56,337 nucleotides of DNA, from contig JAUCBJ010001971.1 of assembly GCA_032718475.1 (NCBI GenBank), positions 1 to 56,337 of the forward strand, written 5' to 3'. Under the pieces are notes generated by a model that saw nothing but the letters and a program-made list of their open reading frames with translations, searched no databases and had not been told where the DNA came from. Position 1 is the first letter of the stretch, and the number at the start of each line of letters is the position of its first letter. Below, piece by piece: positions 39,252 to 54,200 of this stretch. Made by a program: the position numbers and the translations under genes. Source of the stretch: Nemertoderma westbladi. Lineage: Eukaryota > Xenacoelomorpha > Nemertodermatida > Nemertodermatidae.

Positions 39252-42200
39252 TGCATGAAGCAGCCCAGGAAGACCGCAACCCTAGCTGATGGGGCAGCCC
39301 AGGAAGACCGCAACCCTAGCTGATGGTTATGAAGCAGCCCAGGAAGACCGCAACCCTAGCTGATGGGGCAGCCCAGGAAGACCGCAACCCTAGCTGATGG
39401 TTATGGAGCAGCCCAGGAAGACCGCAACCCTAGCTGATGGTTATGGAGCAGCCCAGGAAGACCGCAACCCTAGCTGATGGTTATGGAGCAGCCCAGGAAG
39501 ACCGCAACCCTAGCTGATGGTTATGGAGCAGCCCAGGAAGACCGCAACCCTAGCTGATGGTTATGGAGCAGCCCAGGAAGACCGCAACCCTAGCTGATGG
39601 TTATGGAGCAGCCCAGGAAGACCGCAACCCTAGCTGATGGAGGCAGCCCAGGAAGACCGCAACCCTAGCTGATGGTTATGGAGCAGCCCAGGAAGACCGC
39701 AACCCTATCTGATGGTTATGGAGCAGCCCAGGAAGACCGCAACCCTAGCTGATGGAGGCAGCCCAGGAAGACCGCAACCCTAGCTGATGGTTATGGAGCA
39801 GCCCAGGAAGACCGCAACCCTAGCTGATGGAGGCAGCCCAGGAAGACCGCAACCCTAGCTGATGGGGCAGCCCAGGAAGACCGCAACCCTAGCTGATGGT
39901 TATGGAGCAGCCCAGGAAGACCGCAACCCTAGCTGATGGTTATGAAGCAGCCCAGGAAGACCGCAACCCTAGCTGATGGTTATGAAGCAGCCCAGGAAGA
40001 CCGCAACCCTAGCTGATGGTTATGGAGCAGTCCAGGAAGACCGTAACCCTAGCTGATGGTTATGGAGCAGTCCAGGAAGACCGCAACCCTAGTTGATGGG
40101 GCAGCCCAGGAAGACCGCAACCCTAGCTGATGGGGCAGCCCAGGAAGACCGCAACCCTAGCTGATGGTTATGGAGCAGTCCAGGAAGACCGCAACCCTAG
40201 CTGATGGGGCAGCCCAGGAAGACCGCAACCCTAGCTGATGGGGCAGCCCAGGAAGACCGCAACCCTAGCTGATGGTTATGGAGCAGTCCAGGAAGACCGC
40301 AACCCTAGCTGATGGTTATGGAGCAGTCCAGGAAGACCGCAACCCTAGTTGATGGGGCAGCCCAGGAAGACCGCAACCCTAGCTGATGGGGCAGCCCAGG
40401 AAGACCGCAACCCTAGCTGATGGGGCAGCCCAGGAAGACCGCAACCCTAGCTGATGGTTATGAAGCAGCCCAGGAAGACCGCAACCCTAGCTGATGGTTA
40501 TGAAGCAGCCCAGGAAGACCGCAACCCTAGCTGATGGGGCAGCCCAGGAAGACCGCAACCCTAGCTGATGGGGCAGCCCAGGAAGACCGCAACCCTAGCT
40601 GATGGGAAGCAGCCCAGGAAGACCGCAACCCTAGCTGATGGGAAGCAGCCCAGGAAGACCGCAACCCTAGCTGATGGTTATGGAAGCAGCCCAGGAAGAC
40701 CGCAACCCTAGCTGATGGTTATGAAGCAGCCCAGGAAGACCGCAACCCTAGCTGATGGTTATGGAGCAGCCCAGGAAGACCGCAACCCTAGCTGATGGTT
40801 ATGAAGCAGCCCAGGAAGACCGCAACCCTAGCTGATGGAGGCAGCCCAGGAAGACCGCAACCCTAGCTGATGGTTATGAAGCAGCCCAGGAAGACCGCAA
40901 CCCTAGCTGATGGAGGCAGCCCAGGAAGACCGCAACCCTAGCTGATGGTTATGAAGCAGCCCAGGAAGACCGCAACCCTAGCTGATGGAGGCAGCCCAGG
41001 AAGACCGCAACCCTAGCTGATGGTTATGAAGCAGCCCAGGAAGACCGCAACCCTAGCTGATGGAGGCAGCCCAGGAAGACCGCAACCCTAGCTGATGGTT
41101 ATGAAGCAGCCCAGGAAGACCGCAACCCTAGCTGATGGTTATGGAGCAGCCCAGGAAGACTGCAACCCTAGCTGATGGGGCAGCCCAGGAAGACCGCAAC
41201 CCTAGCTGATGGTTATGAAGCAGCCCAGGAAGACCGCAACCCTAGCTGATGGTTATGGAGCAGCCCAGGAAGACCGCAACCCTAGCTGATGGTTATGAAG
41301 CAGTCCAGGAAGACCGCAACCCTAGCTGATGGTTATGAAGCAGTCCAGGAAGACCGCAACCCTAGCTGATGGTTATGGAGCAGCCCAGGAAGACCGCAAC
41401 CCTAGCTGATGGGGCAGCCCAGGAAGACCGCAACCCTAGCTGATGGGGCAGCCCAGGAAGACCGCAACCCTAGCTGATGGAGGCAGCCCAGGAAGACCGC
41501 AACCCTAGCTGATGGTTATGAAGCAGCCCAGGAAGACCGCAACCCTAGCTGATGGTTATGGAGCAGCCCAGGAAGACCGCAACCCTAGCTGATGGTTATG
41601 AAGCAGTCCAGGAAGACCGCAACCCTAGCTGATGGTTATGAAGCCGTCCAGGAAGACCGCAACCCTAGCTGATGGTTATGGAGCAGCCCAGGAAGACCGC
41701 AACCCTAGCTGATGGTTATGGAGCAGCCCAGGAAGACCGCAACCCTAGCTGATGGTTATGAAGCAGCCCAGGAAGACCGCAACCCTAGCTGATGGTTATG
41801 GAGCAGCCCAGGAAGACCGCAACCCTAGCTGATGGTTATGAAGCAGTCCAGGAAGACCGCAACCCTAGCTGATGGTTATGGAGCAGCCCAGGAAGACCGC
41901 AACCCTAGCTGATGGTTATGGAGCAGCCCAGGAAGACCGCAACCCTAGCTGATGGTTATGAAGCAGCCCAGGAAGACCGCAACCCTAGCTGATGGTTATG
42001 AAGCAGCCCAGGAAGACCGCAACCCTAGCTGATGGTTATGAAGCAGCCCAGGAAGACCGCAACCCTAGCTGATGGTTATGAAGCAGCCCAGGAAGACCGC
42101 AACCCTAGCTGATGGTTATGAAGCAGCCCAGGAAGACCGCAACCCTAGCTGATGGTTATGGAGCAGTCCAGGAAGACCGCAACCCTAGCTGATGGTTATG

Positions 42201-45200
42201 AAGCAGTCCAGGAAGACCGCAACCCTAGCTGGTAGGGCAGCCCAGGAAGACCGCAACCCTAGCTGATGGTTATGAAGCAGTCCAGGAAGACCGCAACCCT
42301 AGCTGATGGTTATGAAGCAGCCCAGGAAGACCGCAACCCTAGCTGATGGTTATGGAGCAGTCCAGGAAGACCGCAACCCTAGCTGGTAGGGCAGCCCAGG
42401 AAGACCGCAACCCTAGCTGATGGTTATGGAGCAGTCCAGGAAGACCGCAACCCTAGCTGATGGTTATGAAGCAGTCCAGGAAGACCGCAACCCTAGCTGA
42501 TGGTTATGGAGCAGTCCAGGAAGACCGCAACCCTAGCTGGTAGGGCAGCCCAGGAAGACCGCAACCCTAGCGGATGGTTATGAAGCAGCCCAGGAAGACC
42601 GCAACCCTAGCTGATGGGGCAGCCCAGGAAGACCGCAACCCTAGCGGATGGTTATGAAGCAGCCCAGGAAGACCGCAACCCTAGCTGATGGTTATGAAGC
42701 AGCCCAGGAAGACCGCAACCCTAGCTGATGGTTATGAAGCAGCCCAGGAAGACCGCAACCCTAGCTGATGGGGCAGCCCAGGAAGACCGCAACCCTAGCT
42801 GGTAGGGCAGCCCAGGAAGACCGCAACCCTAGCGGATGGTTATGAAGCAGCCCAGGAAGACCGCAACCCTAGCTGATGGTTATGAAGCAGCCCAGGAAGA
42901 CCGCAACCCTAGCTGATGGGGCAGCCCAGGAAGACCGCAACCCTAGCTGATGGTTATGAAGCAGCCCAGGAAGACCGCAACCCTAGCTGATGGAGCAGCC
43001 CAGGAAGACCGCAACCCTAGCTGATGGAGCAGCCCAGGAAGACCGCAACCCTAGCTGATGGTTATGAAGCAGCCCAGGAAGACCGCAACCCTAGCTGATG
43101 GGGCAGCCCAGGAAGACCGCAACCCTAGCTGATGGTTATGGAGCAGCCCAGGAAGACCGCAACCCTAGCTGATGGTTATGAAGCAGCCCAGGAAGACCGC
43201 AACCCTAGCTGATGGTTATGAAGCAGCCCAGGAAGACCGCAACCCTAGCTGATGGGGCAGCCCTGGAAGACCGCAACCCTAGCTGATGGGGCAGCCCAGG
43301 AAGACCGCAACCCTAGCTGATGGTTATGGAGCAGCCCAGGAAGACCGCAACCCTAGCTGATGGTTATGGAGCAGCCCAGGAAGACCGCAACCCTAGCTGA
43401 TGGAGGCAGCCCAGGAAGACCGCAACCCTAGCTGATGGTTATGGAGCAGCCCAGGAAGACCGCAACCCTAGCTGATGGGGCAGCCCAGGAAGACCGCAAC
43501 CCTAGCTGATGGTTATGAGCAGCCCAGGAAGACCGCAACCCTAGCTGATGGTTATGAAGCAGCCCAGGAAGACCGCAACCCTAGCTGATGGGGCAGCCCA
43601 GGAAGACCGCAACCCTAGCTGATGGGGCAGCCCAGGAAGACCGCAACCCTAGCTGATGGTTATGAAGCAGCCCAGGAAGACCGCAACCCTAGCTGATGGT
43701 TATGAAGCAGCCCAGGAAGACCGCAACCCTAGCTGATGGTTATGAAGCAGCCCAGGAAGACCGCAACCCTAGCTGATGGTTATGAAGCAGCCCAGGAAGA
43801 CCGCAACCCTAGCTGATGGGGCAGCCCAGGAAGACCGCAACCCTAGCTGATGGTTATGAAGCAGCCCAGGAAGACCGCAACCCTAGCTGATGGTTATGAA
43901 GCAGCCCAGGAAGACCGCAACCCTAGCTGATGGTTATGAAGCAGCCCAGGAAGACCGCAACCCTAGCTGATGGTTATGAGCAGCCCAGGAAGACCGCAAC
44001 CCTAGCTGATGGTTATGAAGCAGCCCAGGAAGACCGCAACCCTAGCTGATGGGGCAGCCCAGGAAGACCGCAACCCTAGCTGATGGTTATGAGCAGCCCA
44101 GGAAGACCGCAACCCTAGCTGATGGTTATGAGCAGCCCAGGAAGACCGCAACCCTAGCTGATGGGGCAGCCCAGGAAGACCGCAACCCTAGCTGATGGTT
44201 ATGAAGCAGCCCAGGAAGACCGCAACCCTAGCTGATGGTTATGAAGCAGCCCAGGAAGACCGCAACCCTAGCTGATGGTTATGAAGCAGCCCAGGAAGAC
44301 CGCAACCCTAGCTGATGGTTATGAAGCAGCCCAGGAAGACCGCAACCCTAGCTGATGGTTATGAGCAGCCCAGGAAGACCGCAACCCTAGCTGATGGGGC
44401 AGCCCAGGAAGACCGCAACCCTAGCTGATGGGAGCAGCCCAGGAAGACCGCAACCCTAGCTGATGGTATGAGCAGCCCAGGAAGACCGCAACCCTAGCTG
44501 ATGGTATGGCAGCCCAGGAAGACCGCAACCCTAGCTGATGGTTATGAAGCAGCCCAGGAAGACCGCAACCCTAGCTGATGGTTATGAAGCAGCCCAGGAA
44601 GACCGCAACCCTAGCTGATGGTTATGGAGCAGCCCAGGAAGACCGCAACCCTAGCTGATGGTTATGAAGCAGCCCAGGAAGACCGCAACCCTAGCTGATG
44701 GTTATGAAGCAGCCCAGGAAGACCGCAACCCTAGCTGATGGTTATGAAGCAGCCCAGGAAGACCGCAACCCTAGCTGATGGTTATGAAGCAGCCCAGGAA
44801 GACCGCAACCCTAGCTGATGGTTATGAGCAGCCCAGGAAGACCGCAACCCTAGCTGATGGTTATGAAGCAGCCCAGGAAGACCGCAACCCTAGCTGATGG
44901 TTATGAGCAGCCCAGGAAGACCGCAACCCTAGCTGATGGTTATGAAGCAGCCCAGGAAGACCGCAACCCTAGCTGATGGTTATGAAGCAGCCCAGGAAGA
45001 CCGCAACCCTAGCTGATGGTTATGAAGCAGCCCAGGAAGACCGCAACCCTAGCTGATGGTTATGGAGCAGCCCAGGAAGACCGCAACCCTAGCTGATGGG
45101 GCAGCCCAGGAAGACCGCAACCCTAGCTGATGGGAGCAGCCCAGGAAGACCGCAACCCTAGCTGATGGTTATGGAGCAGCCCAGGAAGACCGCAACCCTA

Positions 45201-48200
45201 GCTGATGGTTATGAAGCAGCCCAGGAAGACCGCAACCCTAGCTGATGGTTATGAGCAGCCCAGGAAGACCGCAACCCTAGCTGATGGTTATGAAGCAGCC
45301 CAGGAAGACCGCAACCCTAGCTGATGGTTATGAAGCAGCCCAGGAAGACCGCAACCCTAGCTGATGGTTATGAAGCAGCCCAGGAAGACCGCAACCCTAG
45401 CTGATGGTTATGAGCAGCCCAGGAAGACCGCAACCCTAGCTGATGGTTATGAAGCAGCCCAGGAAGACCGCAACCCTAGCTGATGGTTATGAGCAGCCCA
45501 GGAAGACCGCAACCCTAGCTGATGGTTATGAAGCAGCCCAGGAAGACCGCAACCCTAGCTGATGGTTATGAGCAGCCCAGGAAGACCGCAACCCTAGCTG
45601 ATGGTTATGAAGCAGCCCAGGAAGACCGCAACCCTAGCTGATGGTTATGAAGCAGCCCAGGAAGACCGCAACCCTAGCTGATGGTTATGAAGCAGCCCAG
45701 GAAGACCGCAACCCTAGCTGATGGTTATGAAGCAGCCCAGGAAGACCGCAACCCTAGCTGATGGTTATGAAGCAGCCCAGGAAGACCGCAACCCTAGCTG
45801 ATGGTTATGAAGCAGCCCAGGAAGACCGCAACCCTAGCTGATGGTTATGAAGCAGCCCAGGAAGACCGCAACCCTAGCTGATGGTTATGAAGCAGCCCAG
45901 GAAGACCGCAACCCTAGCTGATGGTTATGAGCAGCCCAGGAAGACCGCAACCCTAGCTGATGGTTATGAGCAGCCCAGGAAGACCGCAACCCTAGCTGAT
46001 GGTTATGAAGCAGCCCAGGAAGACCGCAACCCTAGCTGATGGTTATGAAGCAGCCCAGGAAGACCGCAACCCTAGCTGATGGTAGGCAGCCCAGGAAGAC
46101 CGCAACCCTAGCTGATGGTTATGAAGCAGCCCAGGAAGACCGCAACCCTAGCTGATGGTTATGAGCAGCCCAGGAAGACCGCAACCCTAGCTGATGGTTA
46201 TGAAGCAGCCCAGGAAGACCGCAACCCTAGCTGATGGTTATGAAGCAGCCCAGGAAGACCGCAACCCTAGCTGATGGTTATGAAGCAGCCCAGGAAGACC
46301 GCAACCCTAGCTGATGGTTATGAAGCAGCCCAGGAAGACCGCAACCCTAGCTGATGGTTATGAGCAGCCCAGGAAGACCGCAACCCTAGCTGATGGTTAT
46401 GAAGCAGCCCAGGAAGACCGCAACCCTAGCTGATGGTTATGAAGCAGCCCAGGAAGACCGCAACCCTAGCTGATGGTTATGAAGCAGCCCAGGAAGACCG
46501 CAACCCTAGCTGATGGTTATGAAGCAGCCCAGGAAGACCGCAACCCTAGCTGATGGTTATGAAGCAGCCCAGGAAGACCGCAACCCTAGCTGATGGTTAT
46601 GGAGCAGCCCAGGAAGACCGCAACCCTAGCTGATGGTTATGAAGCAGCCCAGGAAGACCGCAACCCTAGCTGATGGTTATGAAGCAGCCCAGGAAGACCG
46701 CAACCCTAGCTGATGGTTATGAAGCAGCCCAGGAAGACCGCAACCCTAGCTGATGGTTATGAAGCAGCCCAGGAAGACCGCAACCCTAGCTGATGGTTAT
46801 GAAGCAGCCCAGGAAGACCGCAACCCTAGCTGATGGTTATGGAGCAGCCCAGGAAGACCGCAACCCTAGCTGATGGTTATGAAGCAGCCCAGGAAGACCG
46901 CAACCCTAGCTGATGGTTATGAAGCAGCCCAGGAAGACCGCAACCCTAGCTGATGGTTATGAAGCAGCCCAGGAAGACCGCAACCCTAGCTGATGGTTAT
47001 GAAGCAGCCCAGGAAGACCGCAACCCTAGCTGATGGTTATGAAGCAGCCCAGGAAGACCGCAACCCTAGCTGATGGTTATGAAGCAGCCCAGGAAGACCG
47101 CAACCCTAGCTGATGGTTATGAAGCAGCCCAGGAAGACCGCAACCCTAGCTGATGGTTATGAAGCAGCCCAGGAAGACCGCAACCCTAGCTGATGGTTAT
47201 GAAGCAGCCCAGGAAGACCGCAACCCTAGCTGATGGTTATGAAGCAGCCCAGGAAGACCGCAACCCTAGCTGATGGTTATGAAGCAGCCCAGGAAGACCG
47301 CAACCCTAGCTGATGGTTATGAAGCAGCCCAGGAAGACCGCAACCCTAGCTGATGGTTATGAGCAGCCCAGGAAGACCGCAACCCTAGCTGATGGTTATG
47401 AAGCAGCCCAGGAAGACCGCAACCCTAGCTGATGGTTATGAGCAGCCCAGGAAGACCGCAACCCTAGCTGATGGTTTGAGCAGCCCAGGAAGACCGCAAC
47501 CCTAGCTGATGGAGGCAGCCCAGGAAGACCGCAACCCTAGCTGATGGTTATGAAGCAGCCCAGGAAGACCGCAACCCTAGCTGATGGTAGGCAGCCCAGG
47601 AAGACCGCAACCCTAGCTGATGGTTATGAGCAGCCCAGGAAGACCGCAACCCTAGCTGATGGTTATGAAGCAGCCCAGGAAGACCGCAACCCTAGCTGAT
47701 GGTTATGAAGCAGCCCAGGAAGACCGCAACCCTAGCTGATGGTTATGAAGCAGCCCAGGAAGACCGCAACCCTAGCTGATGGTTATGAAGCAGCCCAGGA
47801 AGACCGCAACCCTAGCTGATGGTTATGGAGCAGCCCAGGAAGACCGCAACCCTAGCTGATGGTTATGAAGCAGCCCAGGAAGACCGCAACCCTAGCTGAT
47901 GGGGCAGCCCAGGAAGACCGCAACCCTAGCTGATGGTTATGAGCAGCCCAGGAAGACCGCAACCCTAGCTGATGGTTATGAAGCAGCCCAGGAAGACCGC
48001 AACCCTAGCTGATGGTTATGAAGCAGCCCAGGAAGACCGCAACCCTAGCTGATGGTTATGAGCAGCCCAGGAAGACCGCAACCCTAGCTGATGGTTATGA
48101 AGCAGCCCAGGAAGACCGCAACCCTAGCTGATGGTAGGGCAGCCCAGGAAGACCGCAACCCTAGCTGATGGTTATGAAGCAGCCCAGGAAGACCGCAACC

Positions 48201-51200
48201 CTAGCTGATGGTTATGAAGCAGCCCAGGAAGACCGCAACCCTAGCTGATGGTTATGAAGCAGCCCAGGAAGACCGCAACCCTAGCTGATGGTTATGAAGC
48301 AGCCCAGGAAGACCGCAACCCTAGCTGATGGTTATGAAGCAGCCCAGGAAGACCGCAACCCTAGCTGATGGTTATGAGCAGCCCAGGAAGACCGCAACCC
48401 TAGCTGATGGGGCAGCCCAGGAAGACCGCAACCCTAGCTGATGGTTATGAAGCAGCCCAGGAAGACCGCAACCCTAGCTGATGGTTATGAAGCAGCCCAG
48501 GAAGACCGCAACCCTAGCTGATGGTTATGAAGCAGCCCAGGAAGACCGCAACCCTAGCTGATGGTTATGAAGCAGCCCAGGAAGACCGCAACCCTAGCTG
48601 ATGGTTATGAAGCAGCCCAGGAAGACCGCAACCCTAGCTGATGGTTATGAAGCAGCCCAGGAAGACCGCAACCCTAGCTGATGGTTATGAAGCAGCCCAG
48701 GAAGACCGCAACCCTAGCTGATGGTTATGAAGCAGCCCAGGAAGACCGCAACCCTAGCTGATGGTTATGAAGCAGCCCAGGAAGACCGCAACCCTAGCTG
48801 ATGGTTATGAAGCAGCCCAGGAAGACCGCAACCCTAGCTGATGGTTATGAAGCAGCCCAGGAAGACCGCAACCCTAGCTGATGGTTATGAAGCAGCCCAG
48901 GAAGACCGCAACCCTAGCTGATGGTTATGAAGCAGCCCAGGAAGACCGCAACCCTAGCTGATGGTTATGAAGCAGCCCAGGAAGACCGCAACCCTAGCTG
49001 ATGGTTATGAAGCAGCCCAGGAAGACCGCAACCCTAGCTGATGGTTATGAAGCAGCCCAGGAAGACCGCAACCCTAGCTGATGGTTATGAAGCAGCCCAG
49101 GAAGACCGCAACCCTAGCTGATGGTTATGAAGCAGCCCAGGAAGACCGCAACCCTAGCTGATGGTTATGAAGCAGCCCAGGAAGACCGCAACCCTAGCTG
49201 ATGGGGCAGCCCAGGAAGACCGCAACCCTAGCTGATGGTTATGAGCAGCCCAGGAAGACCGCAACCCTAGCTGATGGTTATGAAGCAGCCCAGGAAGACC
49301 GCAACCCTAGCTGATGGAGCAGCCCAGGAAGACCGCAACCCTAGCTGATGGTTATGAAGCAGCCCAGGAAGACCGCAACCCTAGCTGATGGTTATGAAGC
49401 AGCCCAGGAAGACCGCAACCCTAGCTGATGGTTATGAAGCAGCCCAGGAAGACCGCAACCCTAGCTGATGGTTATGAAGCAGCCCAGGAAGACCGCAACC
49501 CTAGCTGATGGTTATGGAGCAGCCCAGGAAGACCGCAACCCTAGCTGATGGTATGGAGCAGCCCAGGAAGACCGCAACCCTAGCTGATGGTTATGGAGCA
49601 GCCCAGGAAGACCGCAACCCTAGCTGATGGTTATGAAGCAGCCCAGGAAGACCGCAACCCTAGCTGATGGTTATGAAGCAGCCCAGGAAGACCGCAACCC
49701 TAGCTGATGGTTATGAAGCAGCCCAGGAAGACCGCAACCCTAGCTGATGGTTATGAAGCAGCCCAGGAAGACCGCAACCCTAGCTGATGGTTATGAAGCA
49801 GCCCAGGAAGACCGCAACCCTAGCTGATGGTATGAGCAGCCCAGGAAGACCGCAACCCTAGCTGATGGTTATGGAGCAGCCCAGGAAGACCGCAACCCTA
49901 GCTGATGGTTATGAAGCAGCCCAGGAAGACCGCAACCCTAGCTGATGGTTATGAAGCAGCCCAGGAAGACCGCAACCCTAGCTGATGGTTATGAGCAGCC
50001 CAGGAAGACCGCAACCCTAGCTGATGGTTATGAAGCAGCCCAGGAAGACCGCAACCCTAGCTGATGGTTATGAAGCAGCCCAGGAAGACCGCAACCCTAG
50101 CTGATGGGGCAGCCCAGGAAGACCGCAACCCTAGCTGATGGTTATGAAGCAGCCCAGGAAGACCGCAACCCTAGCTGATGGGGCAGCCCAGGAAGACCGC
50201 AACCCTAGCTGATGGTTATGGAGCAGCCCAGGAAGACCGCAACCCTAGCTGATGGGGCAGCCCAGGAAGACCGCAACCCTAGCTGATGGTATGAGCAGCC
50301 CAGGAAGACCGCAACCCTAGCTGATGGTTATGGAGCAGCCCAGGAAGACCGCAACCCTAGCTGATGGTTATGAAGCAGCCCAGGAAGACCGCAACCCTAG
50401 CTGATGGTTATGAAGCAGCCCAGGAAGACCGCAACCCTAGCTGATGGTAGGCAGCCCAGGAAGACCGCAACCCTAGCTGATGGTGAGCAGCCCAGGAAGA
50501 CCGCAACCCTAGCTGATGGTTATGAAGCAGCCCAGGAAGACCGCAACCCTAGCTGATGGGAGCAGCCCAGGAAGACCGCAACCCTAGCTGATGGGAGCAG
50601 CCCAGGAAGACCGCAACCCTAGCTGATGGTTATGAGCAGCCCAGGAAGACCGCAACCCTAGCTGATGGTTATGAAGCAGCCCAGGAAGACCGCAACCCTA
50701 GCTGATGGTTATGAAGCAGCCCAGGAAGACCGCAACCCTAGCTGATGGGAGCAGCCCAGGAAGACCGCAACCCTAGCTGATGGTTATGAGCAGCCCAGGA
50801 AGACCGCAACCCTAGCTGATGGTTATGAGCAGCCCAGGAAGACCGCAACCCTAGCTGATGGTTATGAAGCAGCCCAGGAAGACCGCAACCCTAGCTGATG
50901 GTTGAGCAGCCCAGGAAGACCGCAACCCTAGCTGATGGTTATGAAGCAGCCCAGGAAGACCGCAACCCTAGCTGATGGTTATGAAGCAGCCCAGGAAGAC
51001 CGCAACCCTAGCTGATGGTATGAGCAGCCCAGGAAGACCGCAACCCTAGCTGATGGTTATGAGCAGCCCAGGAAGACCGCAACCCTAGCTGATGGAGAGC
51101 AGCCCAGGAAGACCGCAACCCTAGCTGATGGTTATGGAGCAGCCCAGGAAGACCGCAACCCTAGCTGATGGGGCAGCCCAGGAAGACCGCAACCCTAGCT

Positions 51201-54200
51201 GATGGAGAGCAGCCCAGGAAGACCGCAACCCTAGCTGATGGTTATGAGCAGCCCAGGAAGACCGCAACCCTAGCTGATGGAGGCAGCCCAGGAAGACCGC
51301 AACCCTAGCTGATGGTTATGAAGCAGCCCAGGAAGACCGCAACCCTAGCTGATGGTTATGAGCAGCCCAGGAAGACCGCAACCCTAGCTGATGGTTATGA
51401 AGCAGCCCAGGAAGACCGCAACCCTAGCTGATGGTTATGAAGCAGCCCAGGAAGACCGCAACCCTAGCTGATGGTTATGAAGCAGCCCAGGAAGACCGCA
51501 ACCCTAGCTGATGGTTATGAAGCAGCCCAGGAAGACCGCAACCCTAGCTGATGGTTATGAAGCAGCCCAGGAAGACCGCAACCCTAGCTGATGGTTATGA
51601 GCAGCCCAGGAAGACCGCAACCCTAGCTGATGGTTATGAAGCAGCCCAGGAAGACCGCAACCCTAGCTGATGGGAGCAGCCCAGGAAGACCGCAACCCTA
51701 GCTGATGGGGCAGCCCAGGAAGACCGCAACCCTAGCTGATGGTTATGAGCAGCCCAGGAAGACCGCAACCCTAGCTGATGGTTATGAAGCAGCCCAGGAA
51801 GACCGCAACCCTAGCTGATGGGAGCAGCCCAGGAAGACCGCAACCCTAGCTGATGGTTATGAAGCAGCCCAGGAAGACCGCAACCCTAGCTGATGGTTAT
51901 GAAGCAGCCCAGGAAGACCGCAACCCTAGCTGATGGTTATGAAGCAGCCCAGGAAGACCGCAACCCTAGCTGATGGTTATGAGCAGCCCAGGAAGACCGC
52001 AACCCTAGCTGATGGTTATGAAGCAGCCCAGGAAGACCGCAACCCTAGCTGATGGTTATGAAGCAGCCCAGGAAGACCGCAACCCTAGCTGATGGTTATG
52101 AAGCAGCCCAGGAAGACCGCAACCCTAGCTGATGGTTATGAAGCAGCCCAGGAAGACCGCAACCCTAGCTGATGGTTATGAAGCAGCCCAGGAAGACCGC
52201 AACCCTAGCTGATGGAGAGCAGCCCAGGAAGACCGCAACCCTAGCTGATGGTTATGAGCAGCCCAGGAAGACCGCAACCCTAGCTGATGGTTATGAGCAG
52301 CCCAGGAAGACCGCAACCCTAGCTGATGGTTATGAAGCAGCCCAGGAAGACCGCAACCCTAGCTGATGGTTTGAAGCAGCCCAGGAAGACCGCAACCCTA
52401 GCTGATGGTATGAGCAGCCCAGGAAGACCGCAACCCTAGCTGATGGAGGCAGCCCAGGAAGACCGCAACCCTAGCTGATGGTTATGAGCAGCCCAGGAAG
52501 ACCGCAACCCTAGCTGATGGAGGCAGCCCAGGAAGACCGCAACCCTAGCTGATGGAGGCAGCCCAGGAAGACCGCAACCCTAGCTGATGGGGCAGCCCAG
52601 GAAGACCGCAACCCTAGCTGATGGTTATGAGCAGCCCAGGAAGACCGCAACCCTAGCTGATGGTTATGAAGCAGCCCAGGAAGACCGCAACCCTAGCTGA
52701 TGGTTATGAAGCAGCCCAGGAAGACCGCAACCCTAGCTGATGGTTATGAGCAGCCCAGGAAGACCGCAACCCTAGCTGATGGTTATGAAGCAGCCCAGGA
52801 AGACCGCAACCCTAGCTGATGGTTATGAGCAGCCCAGGAAGACCGCAACCCTAGCTGATGGAGGCAGCCCAGGAAGACCGCAACCCTAGCTGATGGTTAT
52901 GAGCAGCCCAGGAAGACCGCAACCCTAGCTGATGGTTATGAGCAGCCCAGGAAGACCGCAACCCTAGCTGATGGGAGCAGCCCAGGAAGACCGCAACCCT
53001 AGCTGATGGTTATGAGCAGCCCAGGAAGACCGCAACCCTAGCTGATGGGGCAGCCCAGGAAGACCGCAACCCTAGCTGATGGTTATGGAGCAGCCCAGGA
53101 AGACCGCAACCCTAGCTGATGGTTATGAAGCAGCCCAGGAAGACCGCAACCCTAGCTGATGGTTATGAAGCAGCCCAGGAAGACCGCAACCCTAGCTGAT
53201 GGTTATGAGCAGCCCAGGAAGACCGCAACCCTAGCTGATGGTTATGGAGCAGCCCAGGAAGACCGCAACCCTAGCTGATGGGGCAGCCCAGGAAGACCGC
53301 AACCCTAGCTGATGGTTATGAGCAGCCCAGGAAGACCGCAACCCTAGCTGATGGGGCAGCCCAGGAAGACCGCAACCCTAGCTGATGGAGGCAGCCCAGG
53401 AAGACCGCAACCCTAGCTGATGGTTATGAAGCAGCCCAGGAAGACCGCAACCCTAGCTGATGGAGCAGCCCAGGAAGACCGCAACCCTAGCTGATGGTTA
53501 TGAAGCAGCCCAGGAAGACCGCAACCCTAGCTGATGGGAGCAGCCCAGGAAGACCGCAACCCTAGCTGATGGTTATGAAGCAGCCCAGGAAGACCGCAAC
53601 CCTAGCTGATGGTTATGAAGCAGCCCAGGAAGACCGCAACCCTAGCTGATGGTTATGAAGCAGCCCAGGAAGACCGCAACCCTAGCTGATGGAGGCAGCC
53701 CAGGAAGACCGCAACCCTAGCTGATGGGGCAGCCCAGGAAGACCGCAACCCTAGCTGATGGAGCAGCCCAGGAAGACCGCAACCCTAGCTGATGGAGCAG
53801 CCCAGGAAGACCGCAACCCTAGCTGATGGGGCAGCCCAGGAAGACCGCAACCCTAGCTGATGGTTATGAGCAGCCCAGGAAGACCGCAACCCTAGCTGAT
53901 GGTTATGAGCAGCCCAGGAAGACCGCAACCCTAGCTGATGGGGCAGCCCAGGAAGACCGCAACCCTAGCTGATGGTTATGAGCAGCCCAGGAAGACCGCA
54001 ACCCTAGCTGATGGTTATGAAGCAGCCCAGGAAGACCGCAACCCTAGCTGATGGGGCAGCCCAGGAAGACCGCAACCCTAGCTGATGGTTATGAGCAGCC
54101 CAGGAAGACCGCAACCCTAGCTGATGGTTATGAGCAGCCCAGGAAGACCGCAACCCTAGCTGATGGTTATGAAGCAGCCCAGGAAGACCGCAACCCTAGC

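Noticed and set aside
52172-52366. Repeated PRKTATLADGYEQ peptide frame in array E
   Set aside because: It exists only where adjacent units happen to add up to multiples of three. Neighbouring units stop the frame.
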